DNA from: Nocardioides cynanchi
GTDB taxonomy: Bacteria > Actinomycetota > Actinomycetes > Propionibacteriales > Nocardioidaceae
Assembly (NCBI RefSeq): GCF_008761635.1
Contig: NZ_CP044344.1
Location: 930,001 to 994,000, forward strand
Direction: 5' to 3'
DNA length: 64,000 nt
Part shown: positions 28,443 through 37,400 of the stretch, piece after piece
Position numbering within the stretch: position 1 is the stretch's first letter
How the letters are laid out: each line of letters begins with the position of its first letter
Translations under genes and position numbers: made by a program
The notes under the pieces: generated by a model
Seen by the model: only the letters and a program-made list of their open reading frames with translations
Database searches by the model: none
What the model was told of the DNA's origin: nothing

Positions 28443-30514
28443 CCGAGCTCGCCGCTCCCGGCTCGCCCGGCGCCCGGGTCGGCGCCGGGCTGCTCGACCC
28501 ACGCCTGCTGGTCACCCAGCTCCCGGCCGCCTGCGCCAAGCTGGACCCGCGGCTGATGGCCCGGAACCCGGTGATGTTCGTCGTGGAGGTGGGGGCCGCC
28601 CTCAGCACCGTGCTGGCCGTCGTACACCCGTCGGTGTTCGCCTGGCTCATCGTCGGGTGGCTCTGGGCCACCGTCGTGTTCGCCAACCTGGCCGAAGCCG
28701 TCGCCGAGGGCCGCGGCAAGGCCCAGGCCGCCTCACTGCGGCGCAGCCGTCAGGAGACCACGGCCCGGCTGCTGGTCGACGGTGTCGAGCAGCCGACCGG
28801 CGCCGCAGCGCTGAAGGTCGGCGACCTCGTGGTCTGCGAGAGCGGCGACGTGATCCCCAGTGACGGCGACGTCGTCGAGGGCATCGCCAGCGTCGACGAG
28901 TCCGCGATCACCGGCGAGTCCGCCCCGGTGATCCGGGAGGCCGGCGGAGACCGTTCCGGGGTCACCGGCGGCACCCGCGTCCTGTCAGACCGGATCGTGG
29001 TCCGGATCACCGCCAGGGCGGGGGAGACCTTCCTGGACCGGATGATCGCCCTGGTCGAGGGAGCGTCCCGGCAGAAGACCCCGAACGAGATCGCGCTGAA
29101 CATCCTGCTGGCGAGCCTCACCATCGTCTTCCTGCTCGCCGTGGTGACGCTCCAGCCGCTGGCGACCTACAGCGGCGCGCCCCAGTCGGGCATCGTGCTC
29201 GTCTCGCTCCTGGTGTGCCTGATCCCGACCACGATCGGTGCGCTCCTCACCGCGATCGGGATCGCGGGCATGGACCGGCTCGTCCAGCGCAACGTCCTGG
29301 CGATGTCGGGCCGGGCCGTGGAGGCCGCGGGTGACGTCAACACCCTGCTGCTCGACAAGACGGGGACGATCACGCTCGGCAACCGCGAGGCCGTCGAGTT
29401 CCTGCCGCTCAGCGGGATCGACGGCCAGGAGCTGGCCGACGCCGCGCAGCTGTCCAGCCTCGCCGACGAGACGCCCGAGGGCCGCTCCATCGTGGTCCTG
29501 GCCAAGCGGGAGCACGGCCTGCGCGACCGGAGCCCTGGTGAGCTGACCCACGCCACGTTCGTACCGTTCAGCGCCCAGACCCGGATGAGCGGGTGCGACC
29601 TGTCCGAGGACGGCCACTCCCGCGAGGTCCGCAAGGGCGCCAGCAGCGCCGTCCGGGAATGGGTGCGCGAACAGGACGGCGTCCTGCCCGACGAGCTGGG
29701 CCGGACGGTGGACGCCATCTCGTCCGCCGGAGGTACGCCGCTCGTGGTCGCCGACCACAGCCCGTCGGGCGCGCGGGTGCTCGGTGTGATCCACCTCAAG
29801 GACATCGTCAAGAACGGCATGCGCGAGCGCTTCGACGAGCTGCGCCGGATGGGCATCCGGACCGTGATGATCACCGGCGACAACCCGCTGACGGCCAAGG
29901 CCATCGCGGACGAGGCGGGGGTCGACGACTTCCTCGCCGAGGCCAAGCCGGAGGACAAGCTCGCGCTGATCCGGCAGGAGCAGGAGGGTGGCCGGCTCGT
30001 GGCGATGACCGGCGACGGCACCAACGACGCCCCGGCTCTGGCGCAGGCGGACGTCGGCGTGGCCATGAACACCGGCACCTCGGCCGCGAAGGAGGCCGGC
30101 AACATGGTCGACCTCGACTCCAACCCGACGAAGCTGATCGAGATCGTGGAGATCGGCAAGCAGCTGCTGATCACTCGGGGGTCGCTGACGACGTTCTCCA
30201 TCGCCAACGACGTCGCGAAGTACTTCGCGATCCTCCCGGCGATGTTCGCACCGGTGTACCCGGGCCTGGACCGCCTCAACGTGATGCAGCTCGCCAGCCC
30301 GTCGTCGGCGATCCTCTCGGCGGTGGTCTTCAACGCCCTGGTGATCGTCGCGCTGGTGCCGCTGGCCCTGCGTGGCGTCCGCTACACGCCGTCCTCGGCG
30401 GCGGCGATGCTGAGGCGCAACCTGCTGGTCTACGGCCTCGGCGGCCTGGTCGTCCCGTTCGTCGGGATCAAGGCGATCGACCTCCTCGTGCAGTTCATCC
30501 CCGGAATCAGGTGA
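28439..30514 (+). CDS. kdpB: KdpB, catalytic P-type ATPase subunit
   Basis: 691 residues. Motifs: TGES ([12 protein letters not shown]), [12 protein letters not shown] with phosphorylated D306, KGASSAV (nucleotide domain), and [18 protein letters not shown]. This is a P1A-type ATPase with seven helices that energises K+ uptake through KdpA. The N-terminal segment [18 protein letters not shown] is the family signature, and the phosphorylation site matches E. coli D307. It starts inside the kdpA stop (ATGA). kdpC follows within a few bases. Confidence 0.97.
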   Translation: MTELAAPGSPGARVGAGLLDPRLLVTQLPAACAKLDPRLMARNPVMFVVEVGAALSTVLAVVHPSVFAWLIVGWLWATVVFANLAEAVAEGRGKAQAASLRRSRQETTARLLVDGVEQPTGAAALKVGDLVVCESGDVIPSDGDVVEGIASVDESAITGESAPVIREAGGDRSGVTGGTRVLSDRIVVRITARAGETFLDRMIALVEGASRQKTPNEIALNILLASLTIVFLLAVVTLQPLATYSGAPQSGIVLVSLLVCLIPTTIGALLTAIGIAGMDRLVQRNVLAMSGRAVEAAGDVNTLLLDKTGTITLGNREAVEFLPLSGIDGQELADAAQLSSLADETPEGRSIVVLAKREHGLRDRSPGELTHATFVPFSAQTRMSGCDLSEDGHSREVRKGASSAVREWVREQDGVLPDELGRTVDAISSAGGTPLVVADHSPSGARVLGVIHLKDIVKNGMRERFDELRRMGIRTVMITGDNPLTAKAIADEAGVDDFLAEAKPEDKLALIRQEQEGGRLVAMTGDGTNDAPALAQADVGVAMNTGTSAAKEAGNMVDLDSNPTKLIEIVEIGKQLLITRGSLTTFSIANDVAKYFAILPAMFAPVYPGLDRLNVMQLASPSSAILSAVVFNALVIVALVPLALRGVRYTPSSAAAMLRRNLLVYGLGGLVVPFVGIKAIDLLVQFIPGIR

Positions 30515-30519
30515 CCTCC

Positions 30520-31095
30520 ATGTCCATGCTCCGACAGACCGTTGCCGGCGTCCTCCTGCTGCTCGCGTTCACCGTGGTGCTCGGCCTCGGCTACCCGCTG
30601 GTGATGACCGGCGTGGGTCAGGTCGCCTTCCCCGGCCAGGCCGACGGCTCGCTGGTCCGGCTCCAGGGCCGCGACGTCGGGTCGTCCCTGATCGGGCAGG
30701 AGTTCACGGGAACGCGGTGGTTCCACTCCCGCCCCTCCGCGCCGTCGTACGACGCGCTGGCCTCGGCCGGCTCGAACCTCGGCCCGAACTCGCCCGATCT
30801 CCTGGAGGCGGTCCAGCAGGCCCGCGCCCAGGTCGCTCGTCAGAACGGCGTGGCTCCGGGCGACGTACCTCCGGACGCCGTGACCTCGAGTGGCTCCGGC
30901 CTGGATCCACACATCAGCCCGGCCTACGCCGATCTCCAGGTCGCCCGGGTGGCGCGGGCCAGGGGGATGAGCGTGACCGACGTCCAGCAGCTCGTCGACG
31001 ACCACACGCAGGGGCGGATCCTCGGGTTCCTGGGGGAGCCGCGGGTCAACGTGCTCGAGCTGAACCTCGCGCTGGCCGCAGCCACGGGAGGATGA
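30520..31095 (+). CDS. kdpC: KdpC, accessory subunit of the K+-transporting ATPase
   Basis: 191 residues: one N-terminal helix (QTVAGVLLLLAFTVVLGLGYPLVMTG) and an external domain with GSLIGQEFTGTRWFHSRPSA-like motif (SLIGQEFTGTRWFHSRPSA), SGSGLDPHISPAYADLQVARVA and GFLGEPRVNVLELNLAL. KdpC aids ATP binding and complex assembly. The ATG at 30520 is 5 bases after the kdpB stop; a GTG overlapping that stop (30511) would add three residues. Four bases separate it from kdpD. Confidence 0.95.
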   Translation: MSMLRQTVAGVLLLLAFTVVLGLGYPLVMTGVGQVAFPGQADGSLVRLQGRDVGSSLIGQEFTGTRWFHSRPSAPSYDALASAGSNLGPNSPDLLEAVQQARAQVARQNGVAPGDVPPDAVTSSGSGLDPHISPAYADLQVARVARARGMSVTDVQQLVDDHTQGRILGFLGEPRVNVLELNLALAAATGG

Positions 31096-31099
31096 CCCG

Positions 31100-33628
31100 G
31101 TGAAGCGCGGCCGGCTGCGGGTCTACCTGGGGATGGCGCCCGGGGTGGGCAAGACGTTCGCGATGCTGGACGAGGGGCGCCGCCGTCAGGGGCGTGGCAC
31201 CGACGTCGTGGTGGGGATCGTCGAGACCCATGGCCGCGCGCACACGGCCGAGCAGCTGGAGGGACTCGAGATCCTGCCGCGCCGGCGGCTCGACTACCGG
31301 GGTACGACGTTCGAGGAGCTCGACCTCGATGCGCTGCTCGCGCGCCGGCCCGAGGTCGCCCTGGTCGACGAGCTGGCGCACAGCAACATCCCCGGCACCC
31401 GCAACGATAAGCGCTGGCAGGACGTCGACGAGCTCCTCGACGCCGGGATCGACGTGATCACCACGGTCAACATCCAGCACCTGGAGTCGCTCAACGACGT
31501 GGTCGAGCGGATCAGCGGGGTGCCGCAGCGCGAGACGATCCCGGACGAGGTTGTCCGCCGCGCCGAGCAGATCGAGATCGTCGACATCGCCCCCGAGGCG
31601 CTCCAGAGGAGGATGGCGCACGGCAACATCTATCCGCCGGAGCGCGTGGACGCAGCACTGACCAACTACTTCCGGGTCGGCAACCTCTCGGCCCTGCGCG
31701 AGCTGGCGCTGCTGTGGGTGGCCGAGCGGGTGGACGAGGGCCTGCAGCGCTATCGCGCCGCCCATGGGATCGACCAGCCGTGGGAGGCCCGCGAGCGGAT
31801 CGTCGTCGCGCTGCCCGGAGGGCCCGAGGGAGAGACCCTGCTGCGGCGGGCGGCCCGGATCGCGGCGCGGACCACGGGTTCGGACCTGCTCGCCCTCCAT
31901 GTGGTCAAGGGGGACGGGCTCCGCGCGGACGACCCGGCCGCCCTGGCCAGGCAGCGCCACCTCGTGGAGTCGATGGGCGGCACCTGGCACCAAGTGGTGG
32001 GTGACGACGTCGCGGTCTCCGTTCTCGCGTTCGCCGGTGCGGAGAACGCGACCCAGATCGTGCTCGGCGTCAGCAGTCGGGGGCGCTGGGAGACCTTCCT
32101 GTCGGCCGAGGGCGTCGGCGCCCGGGTGATCCGGCTGTCCGGTCACATCGACGTGCACCTGGTCAGCCACGAGGCCGCGCGCGGGCCGGGGCTGCTGCCC
32201 GCGGTGCCACTGGCCGGACTGACCACGGCGCTGAGCCCGCGGCGCAGGCTCCGGGCCACGGCACTGGCAGCCGTGGCTCTCCCGCTGCTCACCCTCGCGC
32301 TCACCCGGGTCCGCGGCGACAACCTGCCGAGCGACATGCTGCTCTTCCTGGGCGTGGTGATCTTGGTCGCGCTCGCCGGGGGACTGTGGCCAGCGCTGGC
32401 CACCGCGGTCGTCGGCACCCTGCTGCTCAACTACTACTTCACCCCACCGGTGCACACCTTCACGATCGCGGACCAGAACAACGCGCTCGCCCTGCTGGTG
32501 TTCGTGGCCGTGGCCGCCCTGGTCTCGGTGCTGGTCGAGCGGGTCGTCCGGCGTACGACGGAGGCCGGCCGGGCCACTGCCGAGGCGACCATCCTGGCCG
32601 GACTGGCCGGGGGGATCCTGCGCGGCGAGACCTCCCTGGACGCACTGCTCGGTCGCGCCCGGGAGACCTTCGGTCTCGCCGGGGTCACGCTGCTCCAGCG
32701 GGACTCCACCGGGGAGCCGTGGCGTCCCGTCGCCTCGGTCGGCGAGTCGGAGGCCGGGGGAGCGGCCGAGGTGCCGCTCGGGGACCTGCTCCTGCTGCGC
32801 ACGAGTGGAGGCCCGGTCCGACCCGACGACCAGCGCCTGCTGGCCGCCTTCGCGGCCCACGCTGCGGTGGTCCGGGAGCGGGCGGAGCTCGCCGGCCGGG
32901 CTGCCGAGGCCGTCGTCGTGGCCGAGGGCGACCGCACGCGGGCCGCCCTGCTGGCCGCGGTCAGCCATGACCTCCGGAGCCCGCTGGCGGCCGCGAAGGC
33001 CGCGGTCACCTCACTCCGCAGCGACCACGTCGCCTGGAGCGACGAGGCGCGAGTCGAGCTCCTCGCCAACGCCGACGAGTCGCTGGACCGGCTGACCCGG
33101 CTGATCGAGAACCTGCTCGACATGAGCCGGCTCGAGGCCGGGGCCCTCGGGTTCGTGCTGTCCCCGGTCGCGCTCGACGAAGTGGTGCCCCTGGCCCTGG
33201 ACGCGATCGCGGCCGGACCGGGAGCCGTGGTCACCGACGTCCCCGAGACCCTGCCGGAGGTGGTCGCCGATCCGGTCCTGCTCGAGCGGGTCCTGGTCAA
33301 CCTGCTCGCGAACGCGCTGCGTCACAGTCCCGAGGGACGGCCCCCGCTGGTCGCGGCGAGCTGTCACGCCGGCCGGGTCGAGCTGCGGGTGGCCGACCGC
33401 GGACCGGGGGTGCCGCACGGCGACCGGGAGCGGATGTTCGCTCCCTTCCAGCGTCTCGGCGACCGCGACACCTCGACCGGCATCGGCCTCGGGCTCGCCC
33501 TCTCGCAAGGACTCACCCGGGCGATGGGCGGCACCCTGGAGCCGGGCGACACCCCCGGCGGCGGGCTGACCATGACCGTGACGCTGCCGGTGGCCGGCGG
33601 AGCGCGCATTCACCCGGAGCCGGAATGA
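31100..33628 (+). CDS. kdpD: KdpD, potassium/turgor sensor histidine kinase
   Basis: 842 residues. An N-terminal KdpD domain (residues 6-215) has the Walker A sequence GMAPGVGKT and Walker-B-like VALVDELAHSN. A Usp domain follows (about 230-360). Four close membrane helices (about 385-480, DUF4118) and a GAF-like segment lead to the kinase: H623 in AAVSHDLRSPLAAAK, the ATPase with NLLANALRHSPEG, DRGPGVP and STGIGLGLAL. It phosphorylates KdpE in low potassium. The GTG at 31100 follows GGAGG. Its stop overlaps kdpE (ATGA). Confidence 0.95.
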   Translation: MKRGRLRVYLGMAPGVGKTFAMLDEGRRRQGRGTDVVVGIVETHGRAHTAEQLEGLEILPRRRLDYRGTTFEELDLDALLARRPEVALVDELAHSNIPGTRNDKRWQDVDELLDAGIDVITTVNIQHLESLNDVVERISGVPQRETIPDEVVRRAEQIEIVDIAPEALQRRMAHGNIYPPERVDAALTNYFRVGNLSALRELALLWVAERVDEGLQRYRAAHGIDQPWEARERIVVALPGGPEGETLLRRAARIAARTTGSDLLALHVVKGDGLRADDPAALARQRHLVESMGGTWHQVVGDDVAVSVLAFAGAENATQIVLGVSSRGRWETFLSAEGVGARVIRLSGHIDVHLVSHEAARGPGLLPAVPLAGLTTALSPRRRLRATALAAVALPLLTLALTRVRGDNLPSDMLLFLGVVILVALAGGLWPALATAVVGTLLLNYYFTPPVHTFTIADQNNALALLVFVAVAALVSVLVERVVRRTTEAGRATAEATILAGLAGGILRGETSLDALLGRARETFGLAGVTLLQRDSTGEPWRPVASVGESEAGGAAEVPLGDLLLLRTSGGPVRPDDQRLLAAFAAHAAVVRERAELAGRAAEAVVVAEGDRTRAALLAAVSHDLRSPLAAAKAAVTSLRSDHVAWSDEARVELLANADESLDRLTRLIENLLDMSRLEAGALGFVLSPVALDEVVPLALDAIAAGPGAVVTDVPETLPEVVADPVLLERVLVNLLANALRHSPEGRPPLVAASCHAGRVELRVADRGPGVPHGDRERMFAPFQRLGDRDTSTGIGLGLALSQGLTRAMGGTLEPGDTPGGGLTMTVTLPVAGGARIHPEPE

Positions 33629-34326
33629 CCACGGTCCTGGTGGTCGACGACGAGCCGCAGATCCTGCGTGCCCTCGTGGTCAACATGCGCGCGCGGGGGT
33701 ACGACGTGCACACGGCCGCCGACGGAGCGAGCGCCCTGCGCGTGGCCGGCCTGCACCCGCCGGACCTCGTGGTGCTCGACCTCGGGCTGCCCGACATGGA
33801 GGGGCTCGAGGTCATCGCGGGGCTCCGCGGCTGGAGCACCGCTCCGGTCATCGTGCTGACCGGACGCACCGAGCAGGTCCAGAAGATCGCGGCGCTCGAT
33901 GCCGGTGCGGACGACTACGTGACCAAACCGTTCGGGATCGAGGAGCTCTTCGCCCGGATGCGCGCGGTCTCGCGCCGCAGCCATCCCGAGCACGCGCCGG
34001 AGGTGCGGCTGGGGGAGTGGGTCGTCGACCTCGTGGCCGCGCGGGTCCGGCCGGCGTCCGGCCGCGGAGAGGACCAGAAGCTGACTCCCAAGGAGTGGCG
34101 GATCCTCGAGATCCTGGTCCGCAACCCCGGGCGGCTGGTCACCAAGGCCCAGCTGCTGCGCGAGGTCTGGGGGCCGTCGTACGAGAGTGAGAGCCACTAC
34201 TTGCGGCTGTACCTCGCCCAGCTGCGCCGCAAGCTCGAACCCGACCCGTCGCGGCCGGCGTACCTGCTCACCGAGACGGGTATGGGCTACCGGTTCCGGC
34301 CCGACGACCAGGTCGACTGCTCCTGA
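33625..34326 (+). CDS. kdpE: KdpE, OmpR-type response regulator
   Basis: 233 residues. The receiver has acidic residues D8-D9, phospho-acceptor D52 (VVLDLGLPD) and K101 (YVTKPFG). The C-terminal winged helix (residues about 130-228) includes LTPKEWRILEILVRNPGRLVTKAQLL and the wing YRFRPDDQV. Phosphorylated KdpE activates the kdp operon; the direct-repeat array at 26490 is the likely site. The stop codon lies within a 22-base palindrome shared with the convergent UbiB gene. Confidence 0.95.
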   Translation: MTTVLVVDDEPQILRALVVNMRARGYDVHTAADGASALRVAGLHPPDLVVLDLGLPDMEGLEVIAGLRGWSTAPVIVLTGRTEQVQKIAALDAGADDYVTKPFGIEELFARMRAVSRRSHPEHAPEVRLGEWVVDLVAARVRPASGRGEDQKLTPKEWRILEILVRNPGRLVTKAQLLREVWGPSYESESHYLRLYLAQLRRKLEPDPSRPAYLLTETGMGYRFRPDDQVDCS

Positions 34327-34343
34327 CCGGCGGGCCGGTCAGG
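34322..34343. terminator. Bidirectional terminator over both stop codons
   Basis: CCTGACCGGC-GG-GCCGGTCAGG is a perfect 10-bp inverted repeat with a 2-base centre. The TGA of kdpE (34324-34326) and that of the convergent gene (34341-34339) are inside its arms. It can serve both directions. Confidence 0.5.
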
Positions 34344-36036
34344 GGCCACGCGTGTCGCCGCGCGACCGCAGCTCGGTGCCGGCCACCTTCCGGTCGGTGA
34401 CCAGGATCCACACCGCGAGGGCGACCGCTCCCAGCACCGCGAGCACGAAGAACACCAGGGCGATGGCGGGGTAGCCGCCGATCCGCTGGTCGGTCTGGAC
34501 CTGCATCAGCATCGCGGCGCCGACGATGGTCGCCGCGATGACCAGCCCGAGGGTGAGCCGGTTGGCGAGCCGTTGGAGCACGATGTGGAGCCGCTCCTCG
34601 TCCATCGCGTCCACCCGGAGCTGGAACTCGCCCTCGGCCAGCGCGTCCAGGATCTGGTTGGCCCGGCGGGGGAGCTGGGAGGTGAACTCCTTGGCGTCGA
34701 GGGCGGCGGCGACCAGGTCACCGGGCGAGGTCGCCAGCCCGCTGCGGAGCAGCTCGCGCACGTCGCCCCGGATCGCCTCGGCCGGAGCGAAGTCGGGGTC
34801 GAGGTGGAGGGTGGTCTGGTCGAGGTTGAGCAGGGCCTTGCCGACCATGGACATCTCGGCCGGCGGCCGGAGCCGGTGGTGGCCCGAGAGCCGGCTGAGC
34901 TCGACGAGCACGCTCCCGGCCTGGAGCTCGGCCCCCTCGGCGAGCGCCTCGGACACGAGGTGGGTGACGTCGTCGCGGAACGCCGCGGCGTCGTACCCCT
35001 CGAGCGGGTGTCCGAGATCGGCGAGCACCCGGGCGACCTGCTCGCCGTTGCCGTCGCTGATCGCCATCAGCAGCCGGAGCACCCGCTGCTGGATCCGCGG
35101 CGGGACGTTCACGACCATGCCCAGGTCGAGGACCGCGAGGCGTCCGTCGGGCGTGAGCAGCAGGTTGCCCGGGTGGGGGTCCGCGTGGAGGAAGCCCTCG
35201 TGCAGGATCGAGCGCAGGTAGGCGCTGAACAGCTGCTCGACCATGGGCCGGGCGTCGATGTCCATGAGCCCGAGCGGCCCGACGTCGGTGACCTTCCGGC
35301 CCTCGATGAAGTCCATCGTCAGGACCCGGCCGCTGGTGAGGTCGAGCACCGGCGCGGGGACCACGAGGAGGTCGTAGCCGCGGGTGATCTCGCCGAAGCG
35401 GAGCAGGTTGCGCGCCTCGCGACGGTAGTCGAGCTCCAGCCGCAGCGATCGCTCGAACTCGCCCAGCAGGCGCTCGAAGCCGTAGGTGCGGCCGACGTCG
35501 GTGCGCTTGTCGGCGAGGGTGGCCAGCGTGGTCAGGGTCTTCAGGTCCCCGGCGACGTCCTCGCGGGCGTCGGGCCGCTGGACCTTCACCGCCACCTCAC
35601 GGCCGCTGTGCAGCGTGGCCCGGTGCACCTGCCCGAGCGAGGCCGCGGCCAGGGGCTCGACGTCGAAGTCCGCGAAGAGGTGCCGGATGTCGCTGCCGAG
35701 CTCCTCGGCGACCAGCTCCGCGACCTGCGGGTAGGGGAACGGCTCGACCTCGTCCTGCAGCCGGCTCAGCGCGGTGGTGTAGGCCGGCGGCAGGAGATCG
35801 AACCGGGTCGAGAGCAGCTGCCCGAGCTTGATGTACGTCGGCCCCATCGCTTCGAGGTCGGAGGCGAACGCCTCGGCGCGGTCGACGTCGCCGGCGGGCA
35901 CCTCCCCGTCCGCGACGTAGGAGTCGAGCCCGGCGCCGGAGACCAGGTCGCTCCGCCCGTGGCGGATGAGCAGTCGGACCAGAGCGGCGTAGCGGTCGGC
36001 GGCGCCGCGGCGGGGGGAGGACACGGGCGTCAGCAT
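34339..36036 (-). CDS. ABC1/UbiB-type atypical kinase
   Basis: 565 residues. Conserved motifs: the KxGQ loop (GPTYIKLGQLLSTR, residues about 65-78), the alanine-rich nucleotide loop AAASLGQVHRA, the lysine in VAVKVQRP, the catalytic LHADPHPGNLLL and the metal-binding LDLGMV. Two transmembrane helices lie near the C-terminus (LVIAATIVGAAMLMQV and ALVFFVLAVLGAVALAVWILV). The family supports quinone and lipid metabolism through ATPase activity. In this menaquinone-using group the partner is unknown. It is leftward, converging on kdpE; the upstream 72 bases contain a long-loop inverted repeat. Confidence 0.92.
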   Translation of the reverse strand: MLTPVSSPRRGAADRYAALVRLLIRHGRSDLVSGAGLDSYVADGEVPAGDVDRAEAFASDLEAMGPTYIKLGQLLSTRFDLLPPAYTTALSRLQDEVEPFPYPQVAELVAEELGSDIRHLFADFDVEPLAAASLGQVHRATLHSGREVAVKVQRPDAREDVAGDLKTLTTLATLADKRTDVGRTYGFERLLGEFERSLRLELDYRREARNLLRFGEITRGYDLLVVPAPVLDLTSGRVLTMDFIEGRKVTDVGPLGLMDIDARPMVEQLFSAYLRSILHEGFLHADPHPGNLLLTPDGRLAVLDLGMVVNVPPRIQQRVLRLLMAISDGNGEQVARVLADLGHPLEGYDAAAFRDDVTHLVSEALAEGAELQAGSVLVELSRLSGHHRLRPPAEMSMVGKALLNLDQTTLHLDPDFAPAEAIRGDVRELLRSGLATSPGDLVAAALDAKEFTSQLPRRANQILDALAEGEFQLRVDAMDEERLHIVLQRLANRLTLGLVIAATIVGAAMLMQVQTDQRIGGYPAIALVFFVLAVLGAVALAVWILVTDRKVAGTELRSRGDTRGP

Positions 36037-36053
36037 GCCCGAGCCGCGCGGCC

Positions 36054-36104
36054 GGCGCCTGACATTGACCTGATCGCGGTGGGGTGGCTGTGCCGTCAGG
36101 CGCC
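36054..36104. repeat. 10-bp perfect inverted repeat with 31-base spacer
   Basis: GGCGCCTGAC (36054-36063) and GTCAGGCGCC (36095-36104) sit between the leftward DUF1501 stop and the UbiB start. It could be a terminator for DUF1501 or an operator pair at the UbiB promoter. Confidence 0.5.
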
Positions 36105-36108
36105 CTCG

Positions 36109-37395
36109 TCACGCCCCCTGCATGAACCCGATCGTCCGCGGTGCCAGCCCCGGGAAGACCTTCGACACGGGGCTCCCGAAGCGCGCGGCCACGATCTCGG
36201 CCAGGACGTTGCGGTAGTCGGTGGTGACGTGGAGGTCGGACTCGAGGTCGTCGCTGAGCGGCTTCCAGCCCTGCTGCTGGTCGACGTAGTACCGGCCGCC
36301 CTTGACGCCCGCGCCGGCCACGAACATCACGTTGCCCCAGCCGTGGTCCAGCCCGCGGTTGCCGTTCTCCAGGACGCGCCGGCCGAACTCGCTGATCGTG
36401 ACCAGGGTGACCTTGCCCGCCTGGTCGCCGAGGTCGCCGAAGAAGGCCGCGAGCGAGGTGGCCAGGTCGTCGGCATTCCCGAGCATCTGGCCGCCGTCGA
36501 GGTTCCCGAGGTCGACGTGCATGTCCCAGTCGCCCTGGTCGACGGTGATCACCTCGGTGCCGACGTTGCCACGGATGATCCGCGCTGCCGCGGCGAGGGC
36601 CTGCCCGAGGTGCGAGCCGCCGTACGACGCGCTGTTGTCGACCGCGGCGACCGCCGGAGTGAGGTCGGCGGTGGCCTGGAGGGTGGACCGCACGGCGACC
36701 CCCAGGGCGCTGCGGTCGTGGTCCCACAGGGTGTGCAGCGACCGGCGCCGCTTGCCCGCCGGGTCGGTGTCCCACTGGTCGTCGGCGGCGATCGAGGCGT
36801 CGTCCAGCGAGCCGATGGTCATCAGCGGGACGGGTCCGGAGATCTCGGTGGGCGGGGTGCCGTTCACGATGCCCACGCCCTGCAGCGGGGAGCCGTCGGA
36901 GTTGGTCGACACCAACCGGTTCAGCCAGCCGATCCGGGCACTCGAGCCAGGGTCGGCCTCCTCGACCTCCTCCATCGCGGAGAAGTGCGAGCGGTTGGCG
37001 ACGGTCAGCCCGGTGGCGTGGATCGCGGCCAGGCTCCCGGCGTTCCACATGGCCGACAAAGGAGCCAGCTTCGGGTGGAGCCCGAAGAAGCCGTCGGTGG
37101 TCCCGGCCAGCAGCTGGCCCTGCGGGATCGCGATGGTCGGCCGGGCGTTGTAGTACCCCGGGTCGCCGTACGGCACGACGAGGGAGAGGCCGTCGGCGCC
37201 GCCGCGCAGCGACAGCACCACCAGCACCGCCGAGGCCGGCGTGGGCGAGGAGGCCGACGCCGAGACCGTGGCGGAGCCGACCATGAACGTCGCGCCGCCG
37301 AGGGCGAGCGCACCGCGCAGCACGCTGCGCCGGTTCAGCGCGGCGTACTCGGGACAGCAGTCGCCACCCGGGGCGGCGGAGGTCATCGGATCCAT
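36109..37395 (-). CDS. Tat-exported DUF1501 protein
   Basis: 428 residues from ATG 37395; ATG 37386 and a GTG overlapping the previous stop (37404) are alternatives. A twin-arginine signal NRRSVLRGALALGGATF lies near residues 20-36, followed by an alanine/serine-rich cleavage region. The mature part has LVVLSLRGGADGLSLVVPYGDPGYYNARP, YADDQWDT-like and the C-terminal VTISEFGRRVLENGNRGLDHGWGNVMFVAG, a signature of DUF1501, which is related to the alkaline-phosphatase/sulfatase fold. Function is unproven. It is coupled to DUF1800 upstream (6 bases between stop and ATG). Confidence 0.9.
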   Translation of the reverse strand: MDPMTSAAPGGDCCPEYAALNRRSVLRGALALGGATFMVGSATVSASASSPTPASAVLVVLSLRGGADGLSLVVPYGDPGYYNARPTIAIPQGQLLAGTTDGFFGLHPKLAPLSAMWNAGSLAAIHATGLTVANRSHFSAMEEVEEADPGSSARIGWLNRLVSTNSDGSPLQGVGIVNGTPPTEISGPVPLMTIGSLDDASIAADDQWDTDPAGKRRRSLHTLWDHDRSALGVAVRSTLQATADLTPAVAAVDNSASYGGSHLGQALAAAARIIRGNVGTEVITVDQGDWDMHVDLGNLDGGQMLGNADDLATSLAAFFGDLGDQAGKVTLVTISEFGRRVLENGNRGLDHGWGNVMFVAGAGVKGGRYYVDQQQGWKPLSDDLESDLHVTTDYRNVLAEIVAARFGSPVSKVFPGLAPRTIGFMQGA

Positions 37396-37400
37396 CGTGG

